Positions 38,301 through 51,000 of a stretch of DNA of 64,000 nucleotides are shown here, one piece after another (within the stretch, counting starts at the first letter, position 1; every line of letters starts with the position of its first letter). The position numbers and the translations under genes are program-made. The notes under the pieces were generated by a model. That model was not told the DNA's origin and ran no database searches. It saw nothing but the letters and a program-made list of their open reading frames with translations. The DNA is taken from contig NC_133545.1 of the NCBI RefSeq assembly GCF_048773025.1, positions 19,672,001 through 19,736,000 on the forward strand, given 5' to 3'. Source of the stretch: Camelus bactrianus (taxonomy: Eukaryota; Chordata; Mammalia; Artiodactyla; Camelidae).

Positions 38301-41300
38301 CTGTTGTTTCTTTAAGGATATTAATCCTATCAGATCAAGACCCCACCCTGTGACCTCATTTAACCTTAATTACTTCCTTAGTGGTCCTGTCTCCAAATCG
38401 GGTCATACTGTGGGTTAGGGCTTCAATATGAATTTGGTGGGAGTGGGGGGAAGAATACAAGCATTCAATCCGTAACAGTTACCTCATATATTTTCCTATA
38501 TTTTTATTATAATTTAATACAAAGTTAACTTTTAAAAGTGGCTGGTGATTTCTCAGACCTGTAGAAAGATGTGATTATTAGAGTTAAAAAACAAAACGAA
38601 ACACCAAATGTGAGTAGAATGAAGGACAAAGATAAACAAGCAAGCACATTTTATCAGTGAATTTTTTGAGCATCAAGGATAAAGAGAAAATTCTAAATTT
38701 GATGTAAAGAAAATTTGACTTACATAGTTTTATTTCAGATTTCTCTCAGCTGCATTGCATGTGAGGCATCATGGAGCAATATCTTCATAGTGCTAAGGGA
38801 AACTAACTGTCAGTCTAGAATTCTGTACCCAGCCAAACTATCATTCATCAGTGATGGCAAAAGGAAGGTATTTTCAAACATAAAGTTTATGTTTACCAGT
38901 CACTTTGTAAGAATTATTCATAGATTTACTCCAGCACAAACAAATAGATACTTAGAAGGCAATAGTGGGATTTAAGAAGTAATAGTAAGCAGTGGAATTC
39001 TCACTGCTTATGTAGATAGTTCTAAAGAGATATTTTAACTTTAAAATTTGATAACAAGTTCAGAAATACCAGGATAGCAACATGATAATGATGTTAGATG
39101 GAAATAAAAGCATGTTAAGATTTTTTTGTTGTTGTTTTGGTTTTGAGTTTTTTGTTTGTTTTTGTTTGGGAGGAAGATAATTGTTAATGATTAATATTAA
39201 ACTTTGTTGGAAAAATATATGGGTTATTAACTAAGCATATAAATGAAACGTAAAGCTTTAAAAATGTGGAAATAAAAATGGAACAAAGAAAGTTTGATTG
39301 AAGGTTGGTAATGAAAAAATAATAAAGACAGAATATATAAATAGAAAACAAAATGAATTGGGTGGAATTAAGTGCCGACGTGTTAGTTATCGTTTGCTGT
39401 GTGAGCAGCTTTAGCAGACATTTATTGTCTCAGTTTCTGTGGTCAGGAATCTGGAAACGGCTTAGGTGTCCGGTTTTGCTTCAGGGTCCCCTCATTATGT
39501 TGCAGTCAAGTTGAGAGCTGCAGTCATCTGGATCTGCAGGATTCACTTCAGTTTCATTTGTGCAGTAGTTGACAGGCCTTGGTTTCTCCCTGGCAATCGG
39601 CCAGATGCTTCGTTTCTCACTTTGAAAGCCTCTCTATAGGCTGCCTGAATGAGCTGCGGGGAGAGCCTAAGATGAAAGTGGCAGGGATTTATAACCTAAT
39701 ATCAAAAGTGACACACCATTGCCTCTGATGGATTCTCTTGGTCACACAGACCAACCCTAGTATAACATGGGAGGGGACTGCACAAGGATGTGGATGTTCA
39801 AAAGTGGAGATTTGGGGGGGACATTTTGGAGGCTGGCTAGCAAATGAAATATTTCAGTTGTCATAATAAATATAAATGGGTTTACTTATATTATTAAAAG
39901 AATACTTATTAAAAGAGTCCCAGATTGGGTAAACAAAATAACAGACCTACTATTGCTACTATTAAATTTACAAAAGACACTTCTGTACAAAATGATAAGG
40001 AAACAATATAAATAAATATGTCAAGAATATATTGTAGGTATATACTAACACAAAGTGCAGTTTAGTAGTATTAGTATAAGCCGAATAGGAATCAGGGTTT
40101 AGAGCATTAAAAATGACAAAGTGGATTCTTGTATTCTGACAAAAGTAATGGTCTGAAAAACGTGCAACAGGAATGATCTTGCATATACTTAATAATACCT
40201 TTTCAAAGTATGTAAAGCAAAATCTTAAATATAAGAAATTAAGTTCTTGTGCTGACTTTAAGCAAACTTCTCTTAGATTTGTCAATCAAGAATAAAAACC
40301 CAAAGACTGTAGTTGATCTGTGTATCACTGATAGTAAAACTAACCTCAGATTTATAACCCTGTGTCCAAGAGAGAATATACAATATTCTTTAAAATTTTT
40401 AAATTGAGAAACATAATGTACATACAGAAAAATATGTACAAGTTATGCAGTTATAGTTGTATGTACGTGAAACACCCTTATAATGACCATATACGTTAGG
40501 TATAGTTTATTTCTAGTATTGAAAAAATGCTTTATGTATCCTTCTTGGTCATAATTACTCCCAGTAGAAACCACTATTGTGACTTTTATGGTAGTCATCT
40601 CTTTGCTTATATTTAGATTTTTTACCCCTCTGTGCATGCATCCCTAAACAGTAAGGTTTAGTTTTGCCTTGTTTTGAACCTTCTCTCCATTGAATCACGC
40701 TATATTTTGGGTCTTATTTTTTTCACTCAATATTTTGGTGTAAGATTCATCCTTGTTTTTGGTGTAGCTCTAGTTTATTTTAATTGTATTTTGTATTTCC
40801 TTGATTGAATACTTCTCAGTTTATTTATAGTCATTTTTCTATTAACAGGCATTTGGACTGTTTTGAGCACTTGTTAATAATGAAATGGCTATAAACAGCA
40901 TCCCTGTATCTGTACCACACATAGAGTTATCTCTTTGTACGTAACATGCACTTCTATAGAGTCTATATCTAGGAACAGAATTGCTGGATTGTTGGGTATA
41001 CATCTCTTTACTAAGGAATGTTAGGCTTTCTGTTTTCAAAGTGACTGTACCAGTGTGCATTCCAGCCAGAAGTGTGGGATGATACTGATTTTCTGAGGCT
41101 TGATATTTTCAAACTTTTACATTTTTACTAACCTAAAGAATATGTTATATATGTTTTATTGAGATACAACTCACATATCATAAAATTCACCTTTTTAAAG
41201 TCTGTAATTCAGTGGTCTTTAATATATTCACAAAGTTGTATAACAACCACCACTAACTCCAGAACATTTTCATCACCCTAAAGAGAAACCCCCAACCCAT

Positions 41301-44300
41301 TAAAAGTCACTCCCTATTCAACCCTCTCCTCAACCCCTAAAGAACATTAATCTGCTTCCTGTCTCTATGGATTTGCCTGTTCTGGACATTTCATATAAAT
41401 GGAATCATACAATATGTGGTCTTTTGTTTTTGGTTTCTTTCACTTACAGTAGTGCTTTCAATGTTCACCTGTGTTATAGAAGTATCAGTACTTCATTCTT
41501 TTATGGCTGAGTAATATTCCACTGGGTGGCTATAGCATATTTTATTCATCTGTTCATCTGTTAATGAACATTTGGGTTGTTTCCAGTCTTTGGCTATAAT
41601 GAATAATGCCACTCTTGGCAGTCATTCATAATTTTTTATGTGAACATGTTTTCAGTTCTCTTGGACATTTATCTGTGAGTAGAATTGCCTAGTCATAGTG
41701 TAACTCTGTTTACCTTTTTGTTAAGTGCCAAACTGTTTTCCAAAGTGGTTGCACCATTTTACATTCTTGCCAGCAGTGTATGAAGGTTCCAATTTCTCCA
41801 CGTCCTCACCAACACTCATTATTGTCTGTCTTTTTTATTATACACACTGTAGTAGGTGTGAAGACATATCTTGTTGTGGGATTTTTTTCCCCATTGGAAA
41901 AGTTTTACTGGAAAAAAAGTTATTCAAATAAGTTCTAGGTTTGACAGCTGGGAAGGCTGTGTTTCTCTAACAAGCCAGAGCATCTTTTCATGTGCTTATT
42001 GGGCGTGTGTATATCTTCTTTGGGAAAGGTCTATTCAGATCATTTGTTCATTTTAAAAATTAGGTTATTTGTCTTATTGTTGAACTGTCAATGTTGTTAA
42101 ATATATTTTGGATACTAGAACTTTATTAGATACACAATTTGCAGATACTTCCTTCCATTTATGGGTTGCCTTTTCATTTTCTTGATAGTGTCCTTTGAAG
42201 TACGAAAGTTTTAAATTTTGATGAAGTCTAATTTGTCTTTTTTTCTTTGGTTGCTTTTGGTATTATACCTAGGAAACTATTGTTTAATATAAGGTCAGAA
42301 AGATTTACACCTGTGCCTCCTTCTTCTAAGAGTTTTTATAGTTTTATCTTTTACATTTTGGTCTTTGAAACATTTTGAGGTATTTCTGTACATGCTGTGA
42401 GGTAGGAGTCCAGTTTCATTCTTTCACATGTGGATATCCAGTTGCAGTAAGAGTTTGCAGTTGTCTCAGTTGTCTTGGCATCCTTGTCAAATCATTGTGG
42501 TTTTAATTTGTAAATTCCTAATTACTAATGAGTATGAGAACCTTTTTGTATATTTATTAGCCATTTGGATATTCTTTCTTTTTAAATACCTGTTGGAATT
42601 TTGCCCATTTTTGGGTGATGAGGATTTGAGTTATCTGCTTTATTCTCGTCGATTTCTAGGTGTTCTTTATGTATTCTAGATGTGAGTCCTTTGTTGGTTG
42701 TACATGTTACAAATAGCTTTTTCCACTCAAGTTTGTCTCTTCCCTTTCTTGGTATCTTAATGAACAGAACATTCTTAAATACAATACCAGTCTTGTACTT
42801 TTGAAATAATACTTTTGGTATCTTGATCAAGAAATGTTTTCTACTCCAAATTCTCAAATATAGCTTTTCTATTATTTTCTATAAGCATTATAGGTTTAGC
42901 TTTTATGTTTTAGGTCTGTACTTTACCTTGGAATTATTTTTTGGATATGGTATGAGATAGCAATATTTTTTTCCCATTTGGATACCCAGTAGTCTAGCAC
43001 TATTTATTGAAATATCTGTCTATACCCACTGCTGTGGTATCAGCTTTACCGTAGGTCCCGTATCCTTATGTGCATTGGTCTGTTTCTGGGCTCTTGTTCT
43101 CCACTGCTCTATATTTCTGTTCCTGTACCAGCAAAACATTGCCCTATCATCACAGCTTTATAATAGTGTAGATATATAGTGGGGCAAATGCTCCTCCGTT
43201 ACTCATTTGCAGTAGTGTTCACAGCTCTTGTTTTGCATCCTTATTTCTCTTCCCTGTGTATATATAATTCTGTCAGGGGTTGTTTAGCTTTCCCCTCAGT
43301 TGAATTTGCCTCTTCCTGAGGCAGTCACACCAAGACCATTAATAATAACCAAGAAGTTCTAACCTGGGCAATCTTATCCCCTAGGTTTTTCACTGACTGG
43401 GACTTTAGGGCTATTTCCCACAGACAGCTAGTGAGACCAGCCATCCCAGTGACTGGCCATGCTACCAAAATGCCAGAATGAGTCTTTGACCTCTCATCCT
43501 TTGATCCACTTCCAGAAAGCCATAGTAGAAACCTGACTTGATGCCCACCTTGCTGTAACAATTTTTATGCAGACAGGTACAGATGTGTAAGCAGACCTCA
43601 CACCTAACCTACTGAAGTAATGTTCATTGGGAGAAACTCATAGATGGGCCCCACGTTGCCCTTTCATCCTAGGACAGTGCACAGAGGTCTATAGGCATTT
43701 TTCTCAGCCTAAGAGAGGGATTATGGCCCTTGGGCTTTGAGGCTTTGAAATTGCTTTAAGTACTAGAGCACCAGCCCCTCACTGTTGTGATCAGGAATGA
43801 GATGCAGAAATAATGTAATGTGGCAAACATTACATCTGATGCCACAGAAATAAAAAAGATTGGAAGAGACTACTATGAACATGCCAACAAATTATGATAA
43901 CCTATTCTGACAGCTTAGCATAAATTTTGAGGGGAAGCAGCCCTTCCCCGGCATAATCAGGGGCCGGGATCCAAACCTTGCTTGATGTATGACTTGGCAT
44001 GCTAGTAGCAGGAATCTCCATGACCCCCTTTATGATTGGGGAAGTACTGGCCCCTCCTTTGGTATGATGGGAAGGAGCTTGAGTCCAAGCTTTGTGGTTG
44101 AGCAGAATCAATTACCTTACAGATACGGCTGAGTCCAGTTTTTATGGAGGTTCTTAGGAACCTAGCTTCTTTCTGGGTGGCCAGAAGACCAGTTTTGGAC
44201 AAAATGATCCTTACCCCTCATTTGTTAAGCTCACTTGTTAATTCTCGGAATTTCTCTGACAGTTCCTTTTGATTTTGTATGTATATTATCATAGATGGCA

Positions 44301-45011
44301 TTTCGAAAATATGTAGTTTTTCACTATAAACTTCCCTCTTAGTACTGCTTTTACTGCATCCCATAAATTTTGATATGCCATGTTTTTGTTTGTCTGAAGG
44401 TATTTTCTAATTTCCTCTTTGATTTCTTCTTTGACCTATTGGTAGTTGAAGAGTGTATTGTTGAATATCCACATATTTATAAATTTTCCAGTTTTCCTTT
44501 TGTTATTGATTTCTAGTTTCATTCATTGTGGTTGAAAAAGATACTTGGTATAATTTTAATCATCTTAAATTGAAGACTTGTTTTGTGACCTAACATGTGA
44601 TCTATTCTGGAAAATGTTCCCTGTGCGCTTGAGAAGATTGTGTGTTCCGCTGTTGCTGGGTAGAATGTTCACTATATGTCTACTAGGTCAATTTGCTCTG
44701 TAATGTTCCAGCCCACTTACTGATTTTCTATCTGGATGTTCTATCCATTACTGAAAGTAGGGAGTTGAAGTTTTCCATTATTGAATTACTCTCTATTTTA
44801 TCTTTTTGGATATATCATTGTTTGCTTTCTATATTTAGCTTTTTGAAAAATTTTTTGACTATTCTGGGTCCTTATAAATTTTAGGATCACCTTTGAGTTT
44901 CTACAACAAAAAATCTGCCTGTTTTGGATTAATTGTTGCCACTATAGAAATATGGTGATTTTTTATTTTTGCATGTTGATCTTGTAGTCTGTAACCTTGC
45001 TATGGTCATTT

Positions 45012-45042
<31 letters not shown>

Positions 45043-48000
45043 TCCTTGGGATTTTCATGTACAGGATCATGTCATCTCTGAACAAAGATGGCTTTATATC
45101 TTCCTTTCCAAACTAGATGTTTTTTATTTCTTTTTTTGCCTAATTGTGCCATCTTGAACCTTCAGTACAATGTTGAGTAGAAGTGCTGAGCATATACCCT
45201 TACCTTGTCCTGCTAAAGAAGAAAGCATGAAACTTCATGTTAATGGAATTTTCTGAAGATGCCCTTTATCAGCTGAGGGCATTTCCTTCAATCTCTAGTT
45301 TTTTGAGAGTATTTATCATGAGTGGATGTTAGATTTTTGTTGATTGCTTTTTCTTCATTTGTTAAAATGATCATGTGGATTCTGTCCTTTATATTGTTAA
45401 TTTGATATGTAACATAAATTGATTTGTTGATGTTAAATTAATTTTGCATTCCTGGGATAAATGCTACTCAATTATGGTATATAATTCTTTTTATGTATTG
45501 GTGGATTCAGTTTGCTGATGTTTTGTTAAGGAGTTTGTACGTCTATGTCAGGAGGAATATTGGTCTGTAGTTTTCCTGTGAAAATTTGTCAGTCTTTGTT
45601 ATCCAGATAATACTGGCATCACATCATTAGTTGGGAGATAGTATACCCTCTTCATTTATTTTATGAAAGAGTTTGTGAAGGATTGGTATTGTTTCTTTAC
45701 ATAGTTGGTAAAATTAGCCAGTGAAGCCATTGGGACCTGTTTTTTTGTTTGTTTGTTTGTTTGTTTTTGTTTTTTGAGGAAAGATTTTAAGTAACTCATA
45801 AGTCTGTTTAGATTCTGTATTTCTTTGTGAGTCAATTTTAGTAGTTTGGTATTTCTAGAGATTTTGCCATTTCATCTAAGTTATCTAATTTGTTGGCGTA
45901 TTGTTGTTTATAATATTCCTTTCTAATCATTTTAATTTCTTTAGGGTCAGTAGTGTTGTCCCCTTTTTCATTCCTGATTTTGGTAATTTGTATTCTTTTT
46001 TTATCTTGTTTAGTCTAGCTAAAGGTTTGTCAATATTGTTGAATTTTTTCAAAGAACTAACTTTGAGTTTCATGGATATTTTAAAAATTATTATTTTTCT
46101 GCACTTTAGTCCATTGATCTCTGCTCTGATGTTTTTGAATTTACTTTCTTCTTGTTATGGGCTTGGTTTAACTCTTCTTTCTCTAATTTCTTTGTTGTGG
46201 AAGCTTAGATTATTGATTTGTGGCCTTCTTTTCTGGTATAGGTGTTTACAGCTATAAATTTCTCTCCAAGAATTGCTTTAGTTACATCTAAAATTTTGAT
46301 ATATTGTGTTTTTGTTGTCATTTGGTTTCAGATATTTTCTTGTTTTCCATTTGGTTTATTCTTGATCCATGAGTTACTTAGAAATACGTTCTTTAACTTC
46401 CATATATTTGGGGATTTCTCTGTTTTATTTTATGTTGTTGATTTATAATTTAACTCAGTTGTGGTTGGGGAACATGCTTTGATGATTTGTCTTTTTAAAT
46501 TTATTGAGATTTGTTTTATGACTAGCATTTAATCTGTCCATGAGAACTGTCCATATGGACTTGAAAAGAATGTGTATTTTACAGTCACTGGGTTGAATGT
46601 TCTAGGCTGAGTTGCGTGATTAAGTTGCTCAAGTCCTCTATATCCTTGATGATTTTCTGTCTAGTTGTTCTCTCAAATATTGGGTAGGTATAGACATCTC
46701 CAACTATTATTGTTAAATGGTCTGTTTTTCCTGTCATTTTGTCAAGTTTTGTTTCATGTATTTTGATGCTCTGTTATTAAGTATGTATGCATTTATCATT
46801 GTTATATCATCCTGATGTTTTGATTTCTTTCTCATTATGAAGTATCTCTTTTTGTCTGTTGTAATATTTTTATCTGAAATTCTATTTATCTGTATTAAAA
46901 GAACCACTCCTGTTCTCTTAGGAATTACTGTTTGCATCACATATCTTTTCCCATCATTTCACTTTCATCCTATTTGTATCTTTGAATCTAATGTGTAGCT
47001 TTTGTAGACAGTACATCTTGCTTTTTTATCCAGTCTGGCAATCTCTATCTTTTGGTTGGGGTGTTTAGACCACTCACATTTAATATAATTATTGATATTG
47101 TTGTATTTACCTTTCCATTTTGCTCTTTGTTCTGTATAAGTTTCTTGTCTTTTTGTCCCTTTCTTCCTCTTTGACTGCCTTCTTTTGTGTTAAATAAATG
47201 TTTTCAGTGTGTCATTTTAATTTCTCTGTCAGTATTTTTATTTTTAAAAAGTTGTTTCTCTAAGGATTAGATTATGCATTTTAACTTACCACAGTCTACT
47301 TCAGAATAAGACTAAATTAGTTTTAGTAAAATGTAGAATCTTTGCTCTAGTTAGTTCTGATCTCTCCACACTCCTCTTTGCTATTATTGTCATGTATATT
47401 ATGTGTATGCATTATAAATCCAACAATGCAGTGTTATAATTACTGCTTTATACAACTTTATGTCATTTAAAATAATTAAGAAATGAAAAAAATTATTTAT
47501 AGAATCATTTATATCAACTCACATATTTACCATTTCTAGTGCCCTTTTTTCTCCTTGATTATTCATGTCATTGTTTGGAGTCAGTCTTTCAGTCTAACAC
47601 ACTTTCTTTATTATTTTTTATAAATCAGGTATGTTAGCAATGCATTCTCTCAGTCATTGCTTATCTAGAAATGTCCTTTTTTAGCCTTCATTTTTAGAGG
47701 ATAGTTCTGTTGGGTAGAGAATTCTTATTTTTTAATTTCAGTTCTTTGAATATGGCATTCTCTGTTCTGTTGTTCCAGGTGAAAAATCAGCCATTAATTG
47801 TATTGATTCTCCTCTGTACAATGTGATGAGTATCTTTTATCTTGCTGCTGTCAAGATTTTCTCTTTGTCTTATGCTTTCAGCACTGTGACTTACGGTGTG
47901 TCTCTTCGTGAGTCTCTTTGTATTTATCTTATTGGGATTTGTTGAGATTCTCAAGTACGTAGATTAATGGCTTTTTAAAAATCAAATTTTGGAAGTTTTT

Positions 48001-51000
48001 GACCAATATTTCTCCAGATATTCCTTTTGTCCCATTGCCTCTTTCCTTCTGGGACTCCTATCAAATACTGGCATACTTGGTCATATTGCACAGGTCTCCA
48101 AGACGCTGTTTTGTTTTCTTCATTCTTTTTTTTTTTTACTCTCTCAGCTGAATTACCTCATTCTACCTATCTTCAGGTTTACTGAGTTTTTTCTACTGTG
48201 AATGCAAATTAACTATTGAATTGTAGATTTGAAAAAAAATTTTCATTGTTTCCAAACTCTCTTTTTTTAAATTGAAGTATAGTTGATTTATAATATTGTA
48301 TTAGTTTCAGGTGTACAAAGAAGTGATTTAGTTATATGTATGTATATATATTTTAGATTATTTTTCATTGTAGGTTATTGCAAGATACTGAATATTGTTG
48401 TCTGGGTTATATGGTAAATCCTTATTGCTTACCTGTTTTATTTCTGTATAGTAGTGTATACCTGTTTATCCCTTAATCTTAATTTATCCCTACTCCCCCT
48501 TTTCCCTTTAGTAAACATAAATTTGTTTTCTGTCTGTTTCTATTTTGTAAGTAGATTCATTTGTATTATTTTTAGATTCCACATATAAAAGGTATCATAT
48601 AATATTTATCTTTCTCTGTCTGACTTACTGCACTTCCTGCACTTAGTATGGTATTCTGTAGGTCCATCCATGTTGCTGCAGATTCTTTTTTATGACTGAG
48701 TAATATTCCATTATATCTCTATATCTTACATCTTTATCCATTCATCTGTTTATGGACGCTTAGGTTGCTTCCATCTCTTAGCTATTGTGAACAGTGCTGC
48801 TATGAACATTGGGGTGCACGTATCTTTTTGAATTAAAGTTTTTGTCTTTTTTTAGATATATGCCAGGAGTGGAATTGGTGGATCATATGGTAGCTCTATT
48901 TTTAGTTTTTTAAGGAACCTGTATATTGTTATCCATAGTGGTTGCCCTAATTTACATTCCAATCAACAGTGTACAAGGGTTCCCTTTTCTATGCACCCTT
49001 TCCAGCATTTATTATTTATAGACTTTTCGATGATAGCTATACTGACAGATGTGCAATGATACATCATTGTGGTTTTGATTTGCATTTCTCTGATAATTAG
49101 TGTTGATCATCTTTTCTGTATCTGTTGGCCATCTGTATATCTTCTTTGGCAAAATGTCTTTTTGGGTCTTCTGCCCATTTTTTAAGTTGGATTGTTTGTT
49201 TTCTTGATGTAGAGTTTGGAAATTAATTTTGGAAATTAAGCCCTTGTTATTTGCATCATTTGCAAATATATTCTCCCATTCCGTAGGTTGTCTTTTCATT
49301 TTGTTGATGGTTTCCTTTGCTGTTCAGAAGCTTTTAAGTTTGATTAGGTCCCATTTGTTTATTTTTGCTTTTATTTCTTTTGCCTTCAGAGACCAAAAGA
49401 TTGTGACGATTTATGTCAGACAATGTTTTACCTGTGTTCTCTTCTAAGAAATTTATGGTGTCATGTGTTATATTTAGGTGTTGAAGCCATTTTGAGTTTA
49501 TTTTTGTATGTGGTGTGAGGGAGTGTTCTAATTTCATTAATTTACATAAGGTTGTCCAGCTTTCCCAACACTACTTGCTGAAGAGACTGTCTTTTCTCCA
49601 TTGAATATTCTTGCCTCCTTTGTCAAAGATTAATTGACTGTAGGTGTATAGGTTTATTTCTGGGCTCTCTATTCTGTTCCATTGATCTGTATTATCTGTT
49701 TTTGTGCCATTGCTGTGCTGTTTTGATTACTGTAGCTTTGTAGTATTGTCTGAAGCCAGGGAGAGTTATGCCTCTAGCTTTGTTCTTTGTCCTCAGGATT
49801 ACTTTGGCAATTCTGTGTCTTTTGTGATTTCAATGTAAATTTTAGAATTATTTGTTCTATTTCTGTGAAAAATGTTCTGAGTAATTTGATAGAGATCACA
49901 TTAAATCTGGAGATTAATTTGCATAGTATGACGATTTTAGCAATATTGATTCTTCCAATCCAAGAGCATGAGATATCTTTCCCATTTATTTGCATCATCA
50001 TCAGTTTCCTTTATCAGTGTTTCATAGTTCTCAGCATACTGATCTTTCACCTCCTTGGTTAGGTTTATTTCTAGGCAGTTATTTTTTCAATGTGATTTTA
50101 AACAGGACTTTTTTTTTTTTTAACTTTCTCTTTCTGTTATTTCATTATTAGTACAAAGAAATACAACTGATTTCTCTATATGAATCTTGTATCCTGCTAC
50201 CTTGTTGAATTCATTTGTTAGTCATAGTAGTTTTTGTGCAGAGTCTATGGGGTTTTATGTATACAGTATCACATCATCTGTATATAATAACAGCTTTACC
50301 TCTTCCCTTCCAATTTGGTTACCTTTTATTTCTTTTTCTTGTCTGATTGCTGTGGCTAGGACTTCTAGTACTAGGTTGAATAGAAATGATGATAGTGGGC
50401 ATCCATGAATTTAGTGGGAAGGCTTTCAGCTTTTCGCCGTTGAATATTATGTTGGCTGTGGGTTTGTCGTAAATAGCTTTTGTGATGTTTTTGCCCCTTT
50501 TTTGTTAATGTGGTATAGCACATTGATTGATTTGCATATGTTAAACCATCCTTGCAATCCTGGAATGAATCCAGCATGATCATGGTATGTGATCCTTTGT
50601 ATGTACTGTTGAATTTGGTTTGCTAAAATTTTGTTCAGGATTTTTGCATCTATATTCATCAAAGATAGTGGCCTGTGATTTTCTTCCTTTTTTTTTTTTT
50701 TTTTTTTTTTTTTTTGTGGTGTCCTTGTCTGGTTTTGCTATCAGAGTGTTGGTGGCTTCATAGAATGACTTTGGGAGTGTTTCCTCCTCTTCAGTTTTCT
50801 GAAATAGTTTGAGAAGAATAGATATAAATTCTTTGTATGTTTGGTAGAATTCTTTAGTGAAGCCATCTTGGACTGTGGTTTGCAGGGAATTTTTTTTTTT
50901 AATTCTATTTCACTTCTAGTGATTGGTATCTTCAAATTATTTGTTTCTTTTTGACTCAATTTTGGCAAACTCTATGTTTCTAGAAATTTGTCCATTTCTT

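Larger units (their letters stand above)
37180..40290 (+). mobile_element. L1M/HAL1-like element, sense, carrying two LTRs
   Basis: Starts with L1 5'-UTR-like sequence (TTCAATAATGGTAGAGTAGC), then ORF1-like GATATTGGAATTAGCAGATA, resumes after an LTR with GGAAACTAACTGTCAGTCTA and ACCCAGCCAAACTATCATTC, and again after a second LTR with AAATATAAATGGGTTTACTT. The pieces keep L1 order, so one old sense L1 hosts both LTRs. Confidence 0.7.

Noticed and set aside
45901-46448. Leu/Phe-rich 'membrane proteins' in intron 9 and similar frames elsewhere
   Set aside because: They are wrong-strand readings of T-rich antisense L1 sequence.
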